Shown piece after piece: positions 26,402-34,992 of a DNA stretch of 49,013 nt (positions within the stretch are counted from its first letter, which is position 1; every line of letters begins with the position of its first letter). The notes beneath the pieces are model-generated. The model was given only the letters and a program-made list of their open reading frames with translations. It was not told where the DNA came from and ran no database searches. The position numbers and the translations under genes are program-made. The stretch comes from Prevotella pectinovora. GTDB taxonomy: Bacteria > Bacteroidota > Bacteroidia > Bacteroidales > Bacteroidaceae. Where the stretch lies: the NCBI RefSeq assembly GCF_000834015.1, contig NZ_JXQI01000073.1:1-49013 (forward strand). The letters run 5' to 3'.

Positions 26402-27389
26402 CCTTATACCATTTCATGCTGATTCTCACACCCTCCGGCAGCTGGCATTTCGGTTCGAAGCCCAGTTCCTTTCTTGCCGGAGATATGTCGCATTGCCAGT
26501 TGCGCTGCTTCATGATATTGTATTTGTCGCGGTTAAGGGCAGAAATCTTTCCCGTCAGGTGCGCTATAGTCTCGGCAACCGTAGACACGGTTTTCAGGAA
26601 CCACAGTGGCGCCACGATACGCAGCACGTGCTTCACTCCCAGTTCCTTCTGTATCAGGTCGCTGAACGTGCGTGACGAATACACCTCACCGTCGCTCAGA
26701 ATGTAGCTGCTGCCCGTCTTTCCGTTGGTGAGAGCCAGAAACACCGCCTGCACCACGTCGCTGACGAAGATGAACGTGATGTCCTGCCGCTTGTATCCCA
26801 CGGCGAAGTCCACATGTTTCTTTATGCTCTCCGCCATCATGAAATAATCCTTTTCCCGCGGACCATACACTCCTGTCGGTCGCAGTATGATGAACGGCAG
26901 TCTGTCTGCCACCGACCGCAGATAGTCCTCCGCCTCCAGTTTGCTCTTGCCGTATGCTGTGTTGGGCTGTGGCGTGTCGGAGTCGGTGATGTCGGTATGC
27001 GGCTCCTCCTCCCGTATCGGTCCGAGGATGCTCAAGCTGCTTATGAACACGAAGCGCTTTACAGGCATGGCGAGATTGAGGATGGCATTCACCAGATGCC
27101 TCGTTCCCTTGCTGTTCGTCTTGAAGAAGTCAGCCTTGTTCAGACATTTCGTCACGCCGGCGGCATGCACCACATAGTCGAAGCTGTGTTGGCGCAGCTG
27201 CTCCTTGAGCTTATGCTCGTCGTTGAAATCCAGTTCTATGAAGTTTATCCCCTCTTGCGGCAGATATTTCCGTGAGCTTGTAGCCCTTACGGCAGCCCAC
27301 ACTTCCATTCCTCTGCGGAGAGCCTCTTCAACGATGAAGCTGCCGATGAAACCTGTGGCGCCAGTGATGAGTATTTTGTCTTTTTGCAT
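26385..27389 (-). CDS. NAD-dependent epimerase/dehydratase (extended SDR)
   Basis: A 334-residue Rossmann-fold protein from the ATG at 27389, where the family pattern begins (MQKDKILITGATGFIG); an in-frame Met three codons upstream is possible. Seen: GATGFIG nucleotide-binding loop, HAAGVTKCLNKADFF, FISSLSILG with the catalytic serine, AYGKSKLEAEDYL with the Tyr-Lys pair and RPTGVYGPREKDY. These fit sugar-nucleotide epimerases, dihydroflavonol reductase-like or sterol/hopanoid-dehydrogenase-like members; substrate cannot be fixed. The last four residues (NGWM) and the stop are encoded by a tandem repeat unit, so the C-terminus may be recent. A -7 box (TACATTTG, minus strand, 27412-27419) stands close to the start, divergent from miaB. 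Confidence 0.88.
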   Translation of the reverse strand: MQKDKILITGATGFIGSFIVEEALRRGMEVWAAVRATSSRKYLPQEGINFIELDFNDEHKLKEQLRQHSFDYVVHAAGVTKCLNKADFFKTNSKGTRHLVNAILNLAMPVKRFVFISSLSILGPIREEEPHTDITDSDTPQPNTAYGKSKLEAEDYLRSVADRLPFIILRPTGVYGPREKDYFMMAESIKKHVDFAVGYKRQDITFIFVSDVVQAVFLALTNGKTGSSYILSDGEVYSSRTFSDLIQKELGVKHVLRIVAPLWFLKTVSTVAETIAHLTGKISALNRDKYNIMKQRNWQCDISPARKELGFEPKCQLPEGVRISMKWYKDNGWM

Positions 27390-27442
27390 TCTTGTCATTT
27401 CTTTTCAGCTGCAAATGTAAGGAAAAAACTGATAATAATCTA

Positions 27443-27480
27443 TTTAGTGACGGTAAAATAATAACTTGGTACGATTTGAG
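27443..27480 (+). repeat. Left 38-bp perfect inverted repeat (partner 33061-33098)
   Basis: It begins TTTAGTGACGG and ends TACGATTTGAG; all 38 bases occur exactly, inverted, at 33061-33098. Beyond it the match continues inward with two mismatches and one gap to about 27495. It lies in the epimerase-miaB divergent gap, about 40 bases upstream of the miaB promoter. Confidence 0.9.
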
Positions 27481-27518
27481 TGAGAAATGTAACGAAAAGT
27501 TGAAATACGTTGTGAAGT

Positions 27519-27549
27519 TTGCAAATACAATTTAAATTTATTAATTTCG
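27519..27549 (+). promoter_or_regulatory. Bacteroidota-type promoter for miaB
   Basis: TTG at 27519-27521, 20 bases, TAATTTCG at 27542-27549 (one mismatch to TAnnTTTG). The leader would be about 32 bases. Confidence 0.5.
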
Positions 27550-27587
27550 CACCCAAAGTATGCAATTTTAAACGAATAAAGGAAATA

Positions 27588-28937
27588 ATGAAAAAACTCT
27601 TCATAGAGACTTATGGCTGCCAGATGAACGTGGCAGACAGCGAAGTTGTAGCTTCTGTGATGCAGATGGCGGGTTATGAACTTTGCGAAAAGGAAGACGA
27701 CGCAGACGCTATTTTTCTGAATACATGCAGCATCAGGGAGAATGCTGAGAACAAGATATACAACCGTCTCGAAACCCTCCATGCAGAGCAGAAGAAGGGC
27801 CGCAAGGTCATCCTCGGCGTGCTGGGCTGCATGGCGGAGAGAGTGAAAGACGACCTGATAGACAACCATCACGCCAATCTCGTGTGCGGTCCCGACAGCT
27901 ATCTCACTCTGCCCGACCTTATAGCCCAGTGTGAGAACGGCGGCAACGCCATCAACATCGAACTCTCCACCACCGAGACTTACCGCGACATCGTGCCGAT
28001 GCGCATCGGCGGACAGAAGGTGAGCGGCTTCGTGAGCATCATGCGTGGCTGCAACAACTTCTGCCACTACTGCATCGTGCCATACACCAGAGGCAGGGAG
28101 CGCAGCCGTGATCCGGAGAGCATCCTCAGAGAGGTGAAAGACCTGCACGACCGCGGTTTCAAGGAGGTTACGCTGCTCGGACAGAACGTGAACAGCTACG
28201 GTCTCTCGCCGTCGGGAAAGAAAGAAGAAGGCAAGGTGTCTTTTGCCGAACTCCTCAGAATGGTGGCTCAGGCAGTGCCCGACATGAGAGTGAGATTCAC
28301 CACTTCCAATCCCGAAGACATGAAGGAGGACATCCTGCATGTCATAGCCGAAGAACCGAATATCTGCAACCATATCCACTTCCCTGCACAGAGCGGAAGC
28401 GACAAGATACTGAAGCTGATGAACAGAAAATACACCCGTCAGCAGTATCTCGACACCATAGATGCCATACGCCGCATCATCCCTGGCTGCGGAATAACCA
28501 CCGACATCTTCGTGGGATACCACGACGAGACGGAAGAAGACCACCAGCAGACCCTGTCGCTCGTCAGGGAGGTGGGCTTCGACTCTGCCTTCATGTTCAA
28601 ATACTCGGAGCGCCCGGGCACCTATGCCTCAAAACATCTGCCCGACAACGTGTCGGAGGAGGTGAAGATACAGCGACTCAACGAACTGATAAAGCTGCAG
28701 ACCGAAGTAAGCGCCGAGCAGAACAGAAAAGACGAGGGCAAGGAGTTCGACGTTCTCGTTGAGGGCTATAGCAAGCGTTCCCGCCAGCAGCTTATGGGCA
28801 GGACGGAGCAGAACAAGGCGGTGGTGTTCGACAAAGGCAACCACCACGTGGGCGAGACGGTGAGAGTGAAGATAACGGGCAGCACCAGCGCCACGCTCTT
28901 CGGCACTCTCGTGCCATCTCCTTCAGCAGCAGAGTGA
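27588..28937 (+). CDS. miaB: tRNA-2-methylthio-N6-dimethylallyladenosine synthase MiaB
   Basis: A 449-residue radical-SAM methylthiotransferase acting on isopentenyladenosine-37 of tRNAs that read UNN codons. The UPF0004 domain holds cysteines in ETYGCQMN, LNTCSIRE and LGCMAERV (auxiliary cluster), the radical-SAM domain has CNNFCHYCIVPYTRGRERSR with the CxxxCxxC motif, and a C-terminal TRAM domain (about 380-445) ends the protein. The ATG at 27588 starts exactly at the conserved KKLFIETYGCQMN; the frame stays open to 27519, which lies in the promoter. It is the first gene of the four inside the 38-bp inverted repeats. Confidence 0.97.
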   Translation: MKKLFIETYGCQMNVADSEVVASVMQMAGYELCEKEDDADAIFLNTCSIRENAENKIYNRLETLHAEQKKGRKVILGVLGCMAERVKDDLIDNHHANLVCGPDSYLTLPDLIAQCENGGNAINIELSTTETYRDIVPMRIGGQKVSGFVSIMRGCNNFCHYCIVPYTRGRERSRDPESILREVKDLHDRGFKEVTLLGQNVNSYGLSPSGKKEEGKVSFAELLRMVAQAVPDMRVRFTTSNPEDMKEDILHVIAEEPNICNHIHFPAQSGSDKILKLMNRKYTRQQYLDTIDAIRRIIPGCGITTDIFVGYHDETEEDHQQTLSLVREVGFDSAFMFKYSERPGTYASKHLPDNVSEEVKIQRLNELIKLQTEVSAEQNRKDEGKEFDVLVEGYSKRSRQQLMGRTEQNKAVVFDKGNHHVGETVRVKITGSTSATLFGTLVPSPSAAE

Positions 28938-29137
28938 GGTGGGGCATAATCCGCCTTCCTATATTGTGACAGACAAAATATAGTGACAGACAAAAGCATA
29001 ATCAGATAATCAATAAATAACAAACATAAATATCCCCTGCTGTTCCGTCCGCCAGGCATGTCGGTGTCTCTCCGTCATGAGGGAGAGACAAGTCGGAAGT
29101 GGCTGATACCGCGAGCTGGCAAGGGGTTGTTTCTTAT

Positions 29138-30964
29138 ATGAAAGAATTTTTCCAGATACTCAGGCGCTTCGTGCCGCCATACAAGAGATACCTCGTCATG
29201 ACGGTGTCGTTCAACATCCTGTCGGCTGTGCTCAACATATTCTCGTTTGCAGCCATAATCCCTATCCTGCAGATTATCTTCAAGACGGAGAAGGCTGCCG
29301 CAGCGCCACAGCTCATGGCATGGAACTGGGACAACATGAAGGAAGTTGCGGCAAACAACATGGACTATTATGTCAACGCGCTGATTGCCGACATCGGTCC
29401 TACCACCACATTGCTCGTGCTCGGACTCTTCCTCGCCACCATGACATTCCTCAAGACGGGAGCCTATTTCCTGTCATCGGCCACCGTGATACCGATCAGG
29501 ACCGGAATCGTGAGAGACATCCGCAACCAGCTCTACCGCAAGATAACATCCCTGCCTATCGGCTTCTTCTCAGAGGAGCGCAAGGGAGACATCATAGCCA
29601 GGATGAGCGGCGACGTGCAGGAGATAGAAAACTCCATAATGAGTTCGCTCGACATGCTCTTCAAGAACCCCATCCTCATAATAGCATATTTCGCCACGCT
29701 GCTCTGCATCAGTTGGCAGCTCACTCTCTTCACCATACTCTTCGTTCCCGTCATGGGATGGATAATGGGCAAGGTGGGGCGCAAGCTGAAACGCAAGTCA
29801 AAGGAGGCGCAGGCCCTCTGGAGCGACACCATGAGCCAGGTGGAGGAGACCCTCGGCGGACTGCGTATCATCAAGGCATTCTGTGCTGAGGAGAAGATGA
29901 ACAGGCGCTTCGACAACACCAACTCCAGCTACAGAAACCAGATTCTCAAGGTGAACACCCGTCAGCAGATGGCACACCCCATGAGCGAGTTCCTCGGCAC
30001 GGTGATGATAATCATCGTGTTGTGGTTCGGCGGCATCCTCGTGCTCAACCAGCAGGTGCTCTCCGGTCCCACGTTCATCTATTATCTCGTAATCCTCTAC
30101 AGTATCATAAACCCTCTGAAAGACTTCTCCAAGGCTGGCTACAACATTCCAAAGGGACTGGCTTCAATGGAGCGTGTAGACAAGATCCTGCTTGCCGAAA
30201 GCGACATCAAGGAGAAGGAGAACCCTCAACACATCTCCAGCTTCGACCACACCATAGAATTCCGCCATGTGTCGTTCAGATACGGAGAGCAGTGGGTGCT
30301 CAGAGACATCAACCTCACGATAGAGAAAGGAAAGACGATAGCCCTCGTGGGACAGAGCGGAGGAGGAAAGTCAACCATGGTAGACCTCATTCCGAGATAC
30401 TACGACGTGCAGGAGGGTGAGGTGCTCATCGACGGCATCAACGTGAAAGACCTCGATATCCACGACCTCAGACAGCTCATCGGCAACGTGAACCAGGAGG
30501 CGATACTCTTCAACGACACCTTCTTCAACAACATCTCCTTCGGTGTTGACAACGCCACGCAGGAGCAGGTGGAAGAGGCTGCCCGCATAGCCAATGCCGA
30601 CGAATTCATCAAAGCTTCTGAAAACGGCTACGACACCAATATCGGTGACCGCGGCGGCCGCCTCTCCGGCGGACAGCGACAGCGCGTGAGCATTGCGCGA
30701 GCCATACTCAAGAATCCGCCGATACTCATCCTCGACGAGGCAACATCGGCTCTCGACACAGAGAGCGAGAGACTCGTGCAGGACGCTCTGGAACGACTGA
30801 TGAAGACGCGCACCACCGTGGCGATAGCCCACAGACTCTCCACCATCAAGAATGCCGACGAGATATGCGTGCTCCACGAGGGACAGATAGTGGAGCGGGG
30901 CACCCACGACGAACTCATCAGCAAGGACGGATATTACAAGAAGCTGCACGATATGCAGTCGTAA
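29138..30964 (+). CDS. ABC exporter, MsbA-like (fused membrane and ATPase domains)
   Basis: A 608-residue half-transporter from ATG at 29138 (a GTG at 29099 would add 13 residues). Six membrane segments lie in the first about 330 residues (RYLVMTVSFNILSAVLNIFS, TTLLVLGLFLATMTFLKTGA and others). The ATPase domain has Walker A VGQSGGGKST at 404-413, signature LSGGQRQRVS, Walker B ILILDEATSALD and the switch histidine in AIAHRLSTI. The family flips lipids or exports lipid-linked molecules; MsbA flips lipid A-core. Next to it is an LpxL-type acyltransferase gene, which supports a lipid A or related lipid cargo. It follows miaB by 200 bases, a stretch without other features. Confidence 0.9.
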   Translation: MKEFFQILRRFVPPYKRYLVMTVSFNILSAVLNIFSFAAIIPILQIIFKTEKAAAAPQLMAWNWDNMKEVAANNMDYYVNALIADIGPTTTLLVLGLFLATMTFLKTGAYFLSSATVIPIRTGIVRDIRNQLYRKITSLPIGFFSEERKGDIIARMSGDVQEIENSIMSSLDMLFKNPILIIAYFATLLCISWQLTLFTILFVPVMGWIMGKVGRKLKRKSKEAQALWSDTMSQVEETLGGLRIIKAFCAEEKMNRRFDNTNSSYRNQILKVNTRQQMAHPMSEFLGTVMIIIVLWFGGILVLNQQVLSGPTFIYYLVILYSIINPLKDFSKAGYNIPKGLASMERVDKILLAESDIKEKENPQHISSFDHTIEFRHVSFRYGEQWVLRDINLTIEKGKTIALVGQSGGGKSTMVDLIPRYYDVQEGEVLIDGINVKDLDIHDLRQLIGNVNQEAILFNDTFFNNISFGVDNATQEQVEEAARIANADEFIKASENGYDTNIGDRGGRLSGGQRQRVSIARAILKNPPILILDEATSALDTESERLVQDALERLMKTRTTVAIAHRLSTIKNADEICVLHEGQIVERGTHDELISKDGYYKKLHDMQS

Positions 30965-30982
30965 CAAAATATTCATTCATAT

Positions 30983-31921
30983 ATGGCATACAAAATAGTC
31001 TACCCCATCTTCTACGTGTTGTCGCTACTGCCCTACAGAGTGTTGTATGGCATCTCCGACTTCTTCTATCTCATCATGTATCATATCGTGGGCTACAGGA
31101 AGAAGGTGGTGAGGAAAAACCTCAGCAGTTCATTCCCCGAGAAAACATCTCAGGAACTGAAAGAAATAGAGCATGGATTCTATCATTGGCTCTGCGACTA
31201 TTTCGTGGAAACCCTGAAGCTGCTCACCGTCAGCGACGAGACACTGCTCAAGCACATAGAATTCAGAAATGCGGAGCAGATAGAAGAATATTACGACAAG
31301 GGGCAGACATGCGCCGCCATCCTCGGACACTACTGCAACTGGGAACTGCTCTCTGCCACAGGACTTGCCTTCAAACGTCACAAAGAGGCGGTGTGCGGAC
31401 TTATATATCATCCGCTCAGGAGCAAAATATTCGACATGCTCTTCAAGGATATACGCCAGAGCAAGGGTGGAGTATGCATACCGAAACAGGAAATACTGAG
31501 ATACCTTGTGAGATACAAACGCGAGAAACGCATGTGGCTCTTCGGATACATCTCAGACCAGTCGCCGAAATACCTGAACATACACTGCTGGCTGCCGTTC
31601 CTCAACCACGACACACCAGTATTCACCGGCGGCGAGAAGATAATGAAGAAGATGAACGACGCCGTGTTCTATATTGACATGCAGAGACCGGAACGCGGCA
31701 AATACATCTGCACCTTCAGGCTGATTACCGACAAACCTGCCGAGATGCAGGAGAACGAGATAACGACACGCTTCTTCAAGATGCTTGAGGACACCATAAA
31801 GAGGGATCCCAGACTATATCTCTGGACCCACGACAGATGGAAGAGAAACCATGAGCATTTCGACAAATATTATGTCATGGAGAACGGGCATGTCATAAAA
31901 AGAAAAGACGTAGAATTATGA
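30983..31921 (+). CDS. LpxL/HtrB-type lipid A acyltransferase
   Basis: A 312-residue membrane-associated acyltransferase with an N-terminal hydrophobic segment (about 5-35) and the family active site H(X)4E in ILGHYCNWELL (about residues 113-123). DQSP, YLWTHDRWK and a middle basic segment also match lipid A secondary acyltransferases, which move an acyl chain from acyl-ACP to the hydroxyl of a lipid A precursor. Bacteroidota also have relatives that acylate aminolipids, so the acceptor is open. It starts 18 bases after the exporter gene, and its TGA overlaps the next ATG (31918-31921): the three genes form one operon. Confidence 0.88.
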   Translation: MAYKIVYPIFYVLSLLPYRVLYGISDFFYLIMYHIVGYRKKVVRKNLSSSFPEKTSQELKEIEHGFYHWLCDYFVETLKLLTVSDETLLKHIEFRNAEQIEEYYDKGQTCAAILGHYCNWELLSATGLAFKRHKEAVCGLIYHPLRSKIFDMLFKDIRQSKGGVCIPKQEILRYLVRYKREKRMWLFGYISDQSPKYLNIHCWLPFLNHDTPVFTGGEKIMKKMNDAVFYIDMQRPERGKYICTFRLITDKPAEMQENEITTRFFKMLEDTIKRDPRLYLWTHDRWKRNHEHFDKYYVMENGHVIKRKDVEL

Positions 31922-33051
31922 TAATAGGATTTGACGCAAAGCGCATAGTGAGGAACGCCTCGGGACTCGGAAACTATTCCAGAACCCTTGTGGGGGATTT
32001 GCAACGTATAGTGCCGGAAGGAACGCAGCTGAGACTCTACGCTCCCGACATGGGACGCGATGAGCTGCGGGGACAGGTGAAAGAATCCTCAAACCTCAGA
32101 TTCGTTTATCCGCATGACTGCTACACAAAGCTGTCGAGAGACTTGTGGAGAATGAAAGGAATAGTGGAAGACCTGAAGAAAGACGGTGTGCACCTCTATC
32201 ATGGACTGACCGGCGAACTGCCTCTCGGCATCAGGAAGGCCGGCATCAAGACCGTCGTCACCATCCACGACCTCATATTCATGTGTCATCCCGAATACTA
32301 CAACTGGATAGACACCAAGATATACGCATGGAAATTCCACAAGACCTGTCGCGAGGCAGACCGCATCATAGCCATCAGCGAGTGTACCAAGAGAGACATC
32401 ATGCGCTTCGGTGGCATTGACCCCTCGAAAATAGACGTCATATACCAGAGCTGCAGCACAGAATTCAAGACCAGAGAGAGCGAAAAGAAGCTCCAGCAGG
32501 TCCACACCAAATATATGCTGCCAGAGAGATACATCGTGAATGTGGGAACCATCGAGGAGCGCAAGAACGTGCTGCTTGCCGTGAGAGCCCTGCACATGCT
32601 GCCCGAAGAGGTCAGCATCGTCATCGTGGGACGCCCCACACCGTATGCCGACAAGGTGAAAGAGTATGTAGAGGCAAACAACCTGCAGCACCGTGTGAAG
32701 ATGCTCCACGGCGTGCCACACGAAGATCTCCCGTCAATATACCAGATGGCAGAGGCATGTGTTTACCCCTCGCGCTATGAGGGATTCGGACTCCCCGTCA
32801 TCGAGGCTATACAGAGCGGACTCCCTGTGGTGGCATGTACGGGCAGCTGTCTTGAAGAAGCCGGCGGCAACGACTCCATATACGTCAACCCCGACGATGT
32901 GTGCGGAATGGCAGAAGCCGTGAAGCAGGTGTTGTGTGGAGCGCCGGGCAGAGAGCAGCGCATAGAGAGAAGTCAGCAATACGTGAAACGCTTCGAGGGA
33001 AACAACGTGGCGCAGAAAGTGTTGGATGTCTACAACAAGGTGTGTCGTTGA
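31918..33051 (+). CDS. Family 4 glycosyltransferase
   Basis: A 377-residue GT-B protein. Seen: the opening MIIGFDAKRIVRNASGLGNYSR with the glycine loop, VTIHDLIFMCHPEYYNWID, VNVGTIEERKNVLLAVRAL at the start of the second domain and VYPSRYEGFGLPVIEAIQSGLPVVAC with the EX7E donor motif. It resembles mannosyl-type GT4 enzymes. Translation is coupled to the acyltransferase gene by the ATGA overlap, so it probably adds a sugar to the same lipid or exported glycan. Its stop codon (33049-33051) lies inside the imperfect extension of the right inverted repeat. Confidence 0.93.
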   Translation: MIIGFDAKRIVRNASGLGNYSRTLVGDLQRIVPEGTQLRLYAPDMGRDELRGQVKESSNLRFVYPHDCYTKLSRDLWRMKGIVEDLKKDGVHLYHGLTGELPLGIRKAGIKTVVTIHDLIFMCHPEYYNWIDTKIYAWKFHKTCREADRIIAISECTKRDIMRFGGIDPSKIDVIYQSCSTEFKTRESEKKLQQVHTKYMLPERYIVNVGTIEERKNVLLAVRALHMLPEEVSIVIVGRPTPYADKVKEYVEANNLQHRVKMLHGVPHEDLPSIYQMAEACVYPSRYEGFGLPVIEAIQSGLPVVACTGSCLEEAGGNDSIYVNPDDVCGMAEAVKQVLCGAPGREQRIERSQQYVKRFEGNNVAQKVLDVYNKVCR

Positions 33052-33060
33052 CATTACTTA

Positions 33061-33098
33061 CTCAAATCGTACCAAGTTATTATTTTACCGTCACTAAA
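33061..33098 (-). repeat. Right 38-bp perfect inverted repeat (partner 27443-27480)
   Basis: Exact reverse complement of the left copy, with an imperfect inward extension to about 33045 that includes the glycosyltransferase stop codon. Together the copies bracket 5.58 kb with miaB, the ABC exporter, the acyltransferase and this glycosyltransferase. Confidence 0.9.
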
Positions 33099-33221
33099 CA
33101 AGTGTTATTGAGGGTGTGTCATGTTCTTGGCATACTCTCATTTTTTTCTATAGAGAAGTGTCATAGTATCATTTTCCGGCTTCTCCATATATATAAAGTC
33201 CATTGTACCAACGAGTTGGCT

Positions 33222-33262
33222 TAATGATACTTTTCGGGATTCTTTACAGAAAAGTATCATTA
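33222..33262. terminator. 13-bp perfect hairpin with trailing TATCATT repeats
   Basis: TAATGATACTTTT (33222-33234) pairs with AAAAGTATCATTA (33250-33262) around a 15-base loop, followed by two more AAGTATCAT/AAGTGTCAT units to 33284, and earlier relatives at about 33157-33178. It may end the glycosyltransferase operon or be part of a decayed repeat. The gene-free stretch 33052-33763 also holds the right inverted repeat, the 97-bp element copy 3 and two CATGGAAC...CGATTCATT direct repeats (33520-33580). Confidence 0.45.
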
Positions 33263-33338
33263 AAGTATCATCGAAGTGTCATAGGGACTTTGATCGTTTT
33301 TCATCCCCTTTTCTGGCGTTTCGTCTTTGAACCGCTTT

Positions 33339-33434
33339 GGGCACATTTTGGAAACTGGTTGTGCCCACTTGGGGCAAGCACCGTGCCCCACATGGGTAAG
33401 CATCGTGCCCCACATGGGCAAGCACCGTGCCCAT
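33339..33434 (+). repeat. 97-bp four-palindrome element, copy 3
   Basis: The most regular copy: one 28-base palindrome and three units of GGGCAAGCACCGTGCCC type separated by CACAT/CAT. Same order and spacing as copy 1. Confidence 0.82.
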
Positions 33435-33694
33435 TTATTGAAGAATTGTAGAGGTGTGACAAATCAATGTGTTGCATGTCTTTGCACACTTCCAAGTCAG
33501 AAGACTCTTGAACAGTACAACGGCATGGAACGCTACCCGATTCATTGACCATACACATGGAACATTGTCCGATTCATTAGCGAGATTTTCAGAGAATTGC
33601 TTGCATATCTCAAGTATTTTGATGAATTTTGTATAAATGTTGTACGTACGATGGTTTGAACTTAATGTTTGAGCACCACTAAGTTGGTATAATC

Positions 33695-33738
33695 AGCGAT
33701 ATGTACAACCTTTTACTCATATTTATCAACTTAAATTA
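33695..33738 (-). repeat. Partial copy of the long dispersed repeat, left flank of the AT-rich gene
   Basis: About 44 bases (AATCAGCGATATGTACAACC ... TATCAACTTAAA) match 34604-34647 in direct orientation with scattered differences, and match inverted the 841-890 part of copy A. The two direct copies enclose the AT-rich lipoprotein gene. Confidence 0.65.
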
Positions 33739-33763
33739 ATTCCGCCAACGGGTTTGGACACTA

Positions 33764-34471
33764 ATGAAATATTGTCTATATTTATTTGTATTCCTTTTAT
33801 TTTCTTGTTCTAATCTGCATTCACAGGATAATGTTGCAGTGAAGCAGTTACCTGATTTAGGCGATTTGACAAGAAGGATGGAATTCTATGTAGAATCTGA
33901 AGATTCAGTTTCTGCATATTCTTTTGTTTTTTATAAGTATGGACCGACAATGTTAGGAATGTCTATTCATTGTGATTTAGATAGTAAAGAATCTGACAAA
34001 GAGGCGGAGGTTTTACCTGATGACACGACAGCAGTATCTAAGTTCCAGAAAGCCAAAAGAACGAAGTATAAGAAAAATGATTACAATACTTTTTTACATG
34101 AATTTTCTTGTTGCATGAAAAGGGCATCTTCTGAATATGAATTATCAGAATTAAAACAAATATTATTTGAGCTTACTTGTTTTCAAGACAAATCTTATGA
34201 AGTTGCAAAAAGTATAATAAAAAATAACAATACAAGAAAGCCTACTTATTCAGAAGTAGAAAAAGCTATAAACAATACTTCCTTAAAAAAAGATTTTGAT
34301 AATATTTTAAAGCAATATGACTTAAAAACATCTAAAATAATTTGTGGGGACAGCCCTATTATTATATTTAGAAGAACAGATTTAACAGACTTAGGAAAGA
34401 GAAACTATGATAGAGAATTGGGATTGTCCGTCCTCGTCAGAATTAGACTTGATAAATTAAGTTTGCCGTAA
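33764..34471 (+). CDS. AT-rich putative lipoprotein, unknown function
   Basis: A 235-residue protein with a lipoprotein signal peptide: MKYCLYLFVFLLFSCS, lipobox LFSC, Cys15 as the lipidated residue. The rest is charged and lysine-rich (residues 95-110 and 150-180), with no domain I recognise. The gene is far richer in A and T than its neighbours and uses different codons, a sign of horizontal acquisition. It is isolated, with long repeat-filled gaps on both sides and direct copies of a dispersed repeat at 33695-33738 and 34604-34647. It could be a recently gained accessory gene on a small mobile cassette; no transposase or integrase accompanies it. Confidence 0.75.
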   Translation: MKYCLYLFVFLLFSCSNLHSQDNVAVKQLPDLGDLTRRMEFYVESEDSVSAYSFVFYKYGPTMLGMSIHCDLDSKESDKEAEVLPDDTTAVSKFQKAKRTKYKKNDYNTFLHEFSCCMKRASSEYELSELKQILFELTCFQDKSYEVAKSIIKNNNTRKPTYSEVEKAINNTSLKKDFDNILKQYDLKTSKIICGDSPIIIFRRTDLTDLGKRNYDRELGLSVLVRIRLDKLSLP

Positions 34472-34486
34472 ACCCTTTTCATCAGC

Positions 34487-34690
34487 AAACCATCCAGACA
34501 ATAGGCTGACAATTGCCAGACAGCCAACTGCTTGGATGTCAGAATATTACAACAAAAAACCAGACAATCTGACAGTTTTTCAGAAATTCTCGTTTTTACT
34601 AAGAATCAGCGATATGGGCAACTTTTGCTCGTATCGACCAACTTAAACCCAAATCGGTCATTAGGGCTTGCTTGGATTTTGTTTTTTTAT
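34487..34690 (-). repeat. Long dispersed repeat, copy B (inverted partner of 793-1015)
   Basis: Runs from the ATCAGCAAACCATCCAGACAAT tract through the GACAGTTTTTCAGAAATTCTCG tract and the 20-bp motif (34646-34665) to GCTTGCTTGGATTTTG. It is the reverse-complement relative of copy A over about 200 bases. It fills most of the gene-free stretch 34472-34992; a further fragment of the same family (GGGCTTGCTTGGATTATG ... GAGTGG) is at 40917-40955. Confidence 0.7.
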
Positions 34691-34992
34691 AAGGCGTCTT
34701 GAAGTCAGACATCGTATGATATTTTTCTGACAATGTGTAAGGCTGACAACTCCGTTGTATATATATATCGGTATGGGATAATGACACAAATTCAGCATTG
34801 AGAGTGAAAATACAAGTGGTTTTCAATATGTAATGAAATTATTTTGGGAAAAAGCTTTGAACTTTCATTAAAGTTTCCGAACTTTGCATTACTTTGTTGA
34901 AAAGCATGGCTCTTTCTATGTCCTGTGCATAGCCGGAGCTTCTTGGATTAAGACTAATAAATGAAAAATCATTCATCAATACTGTAAATTCT

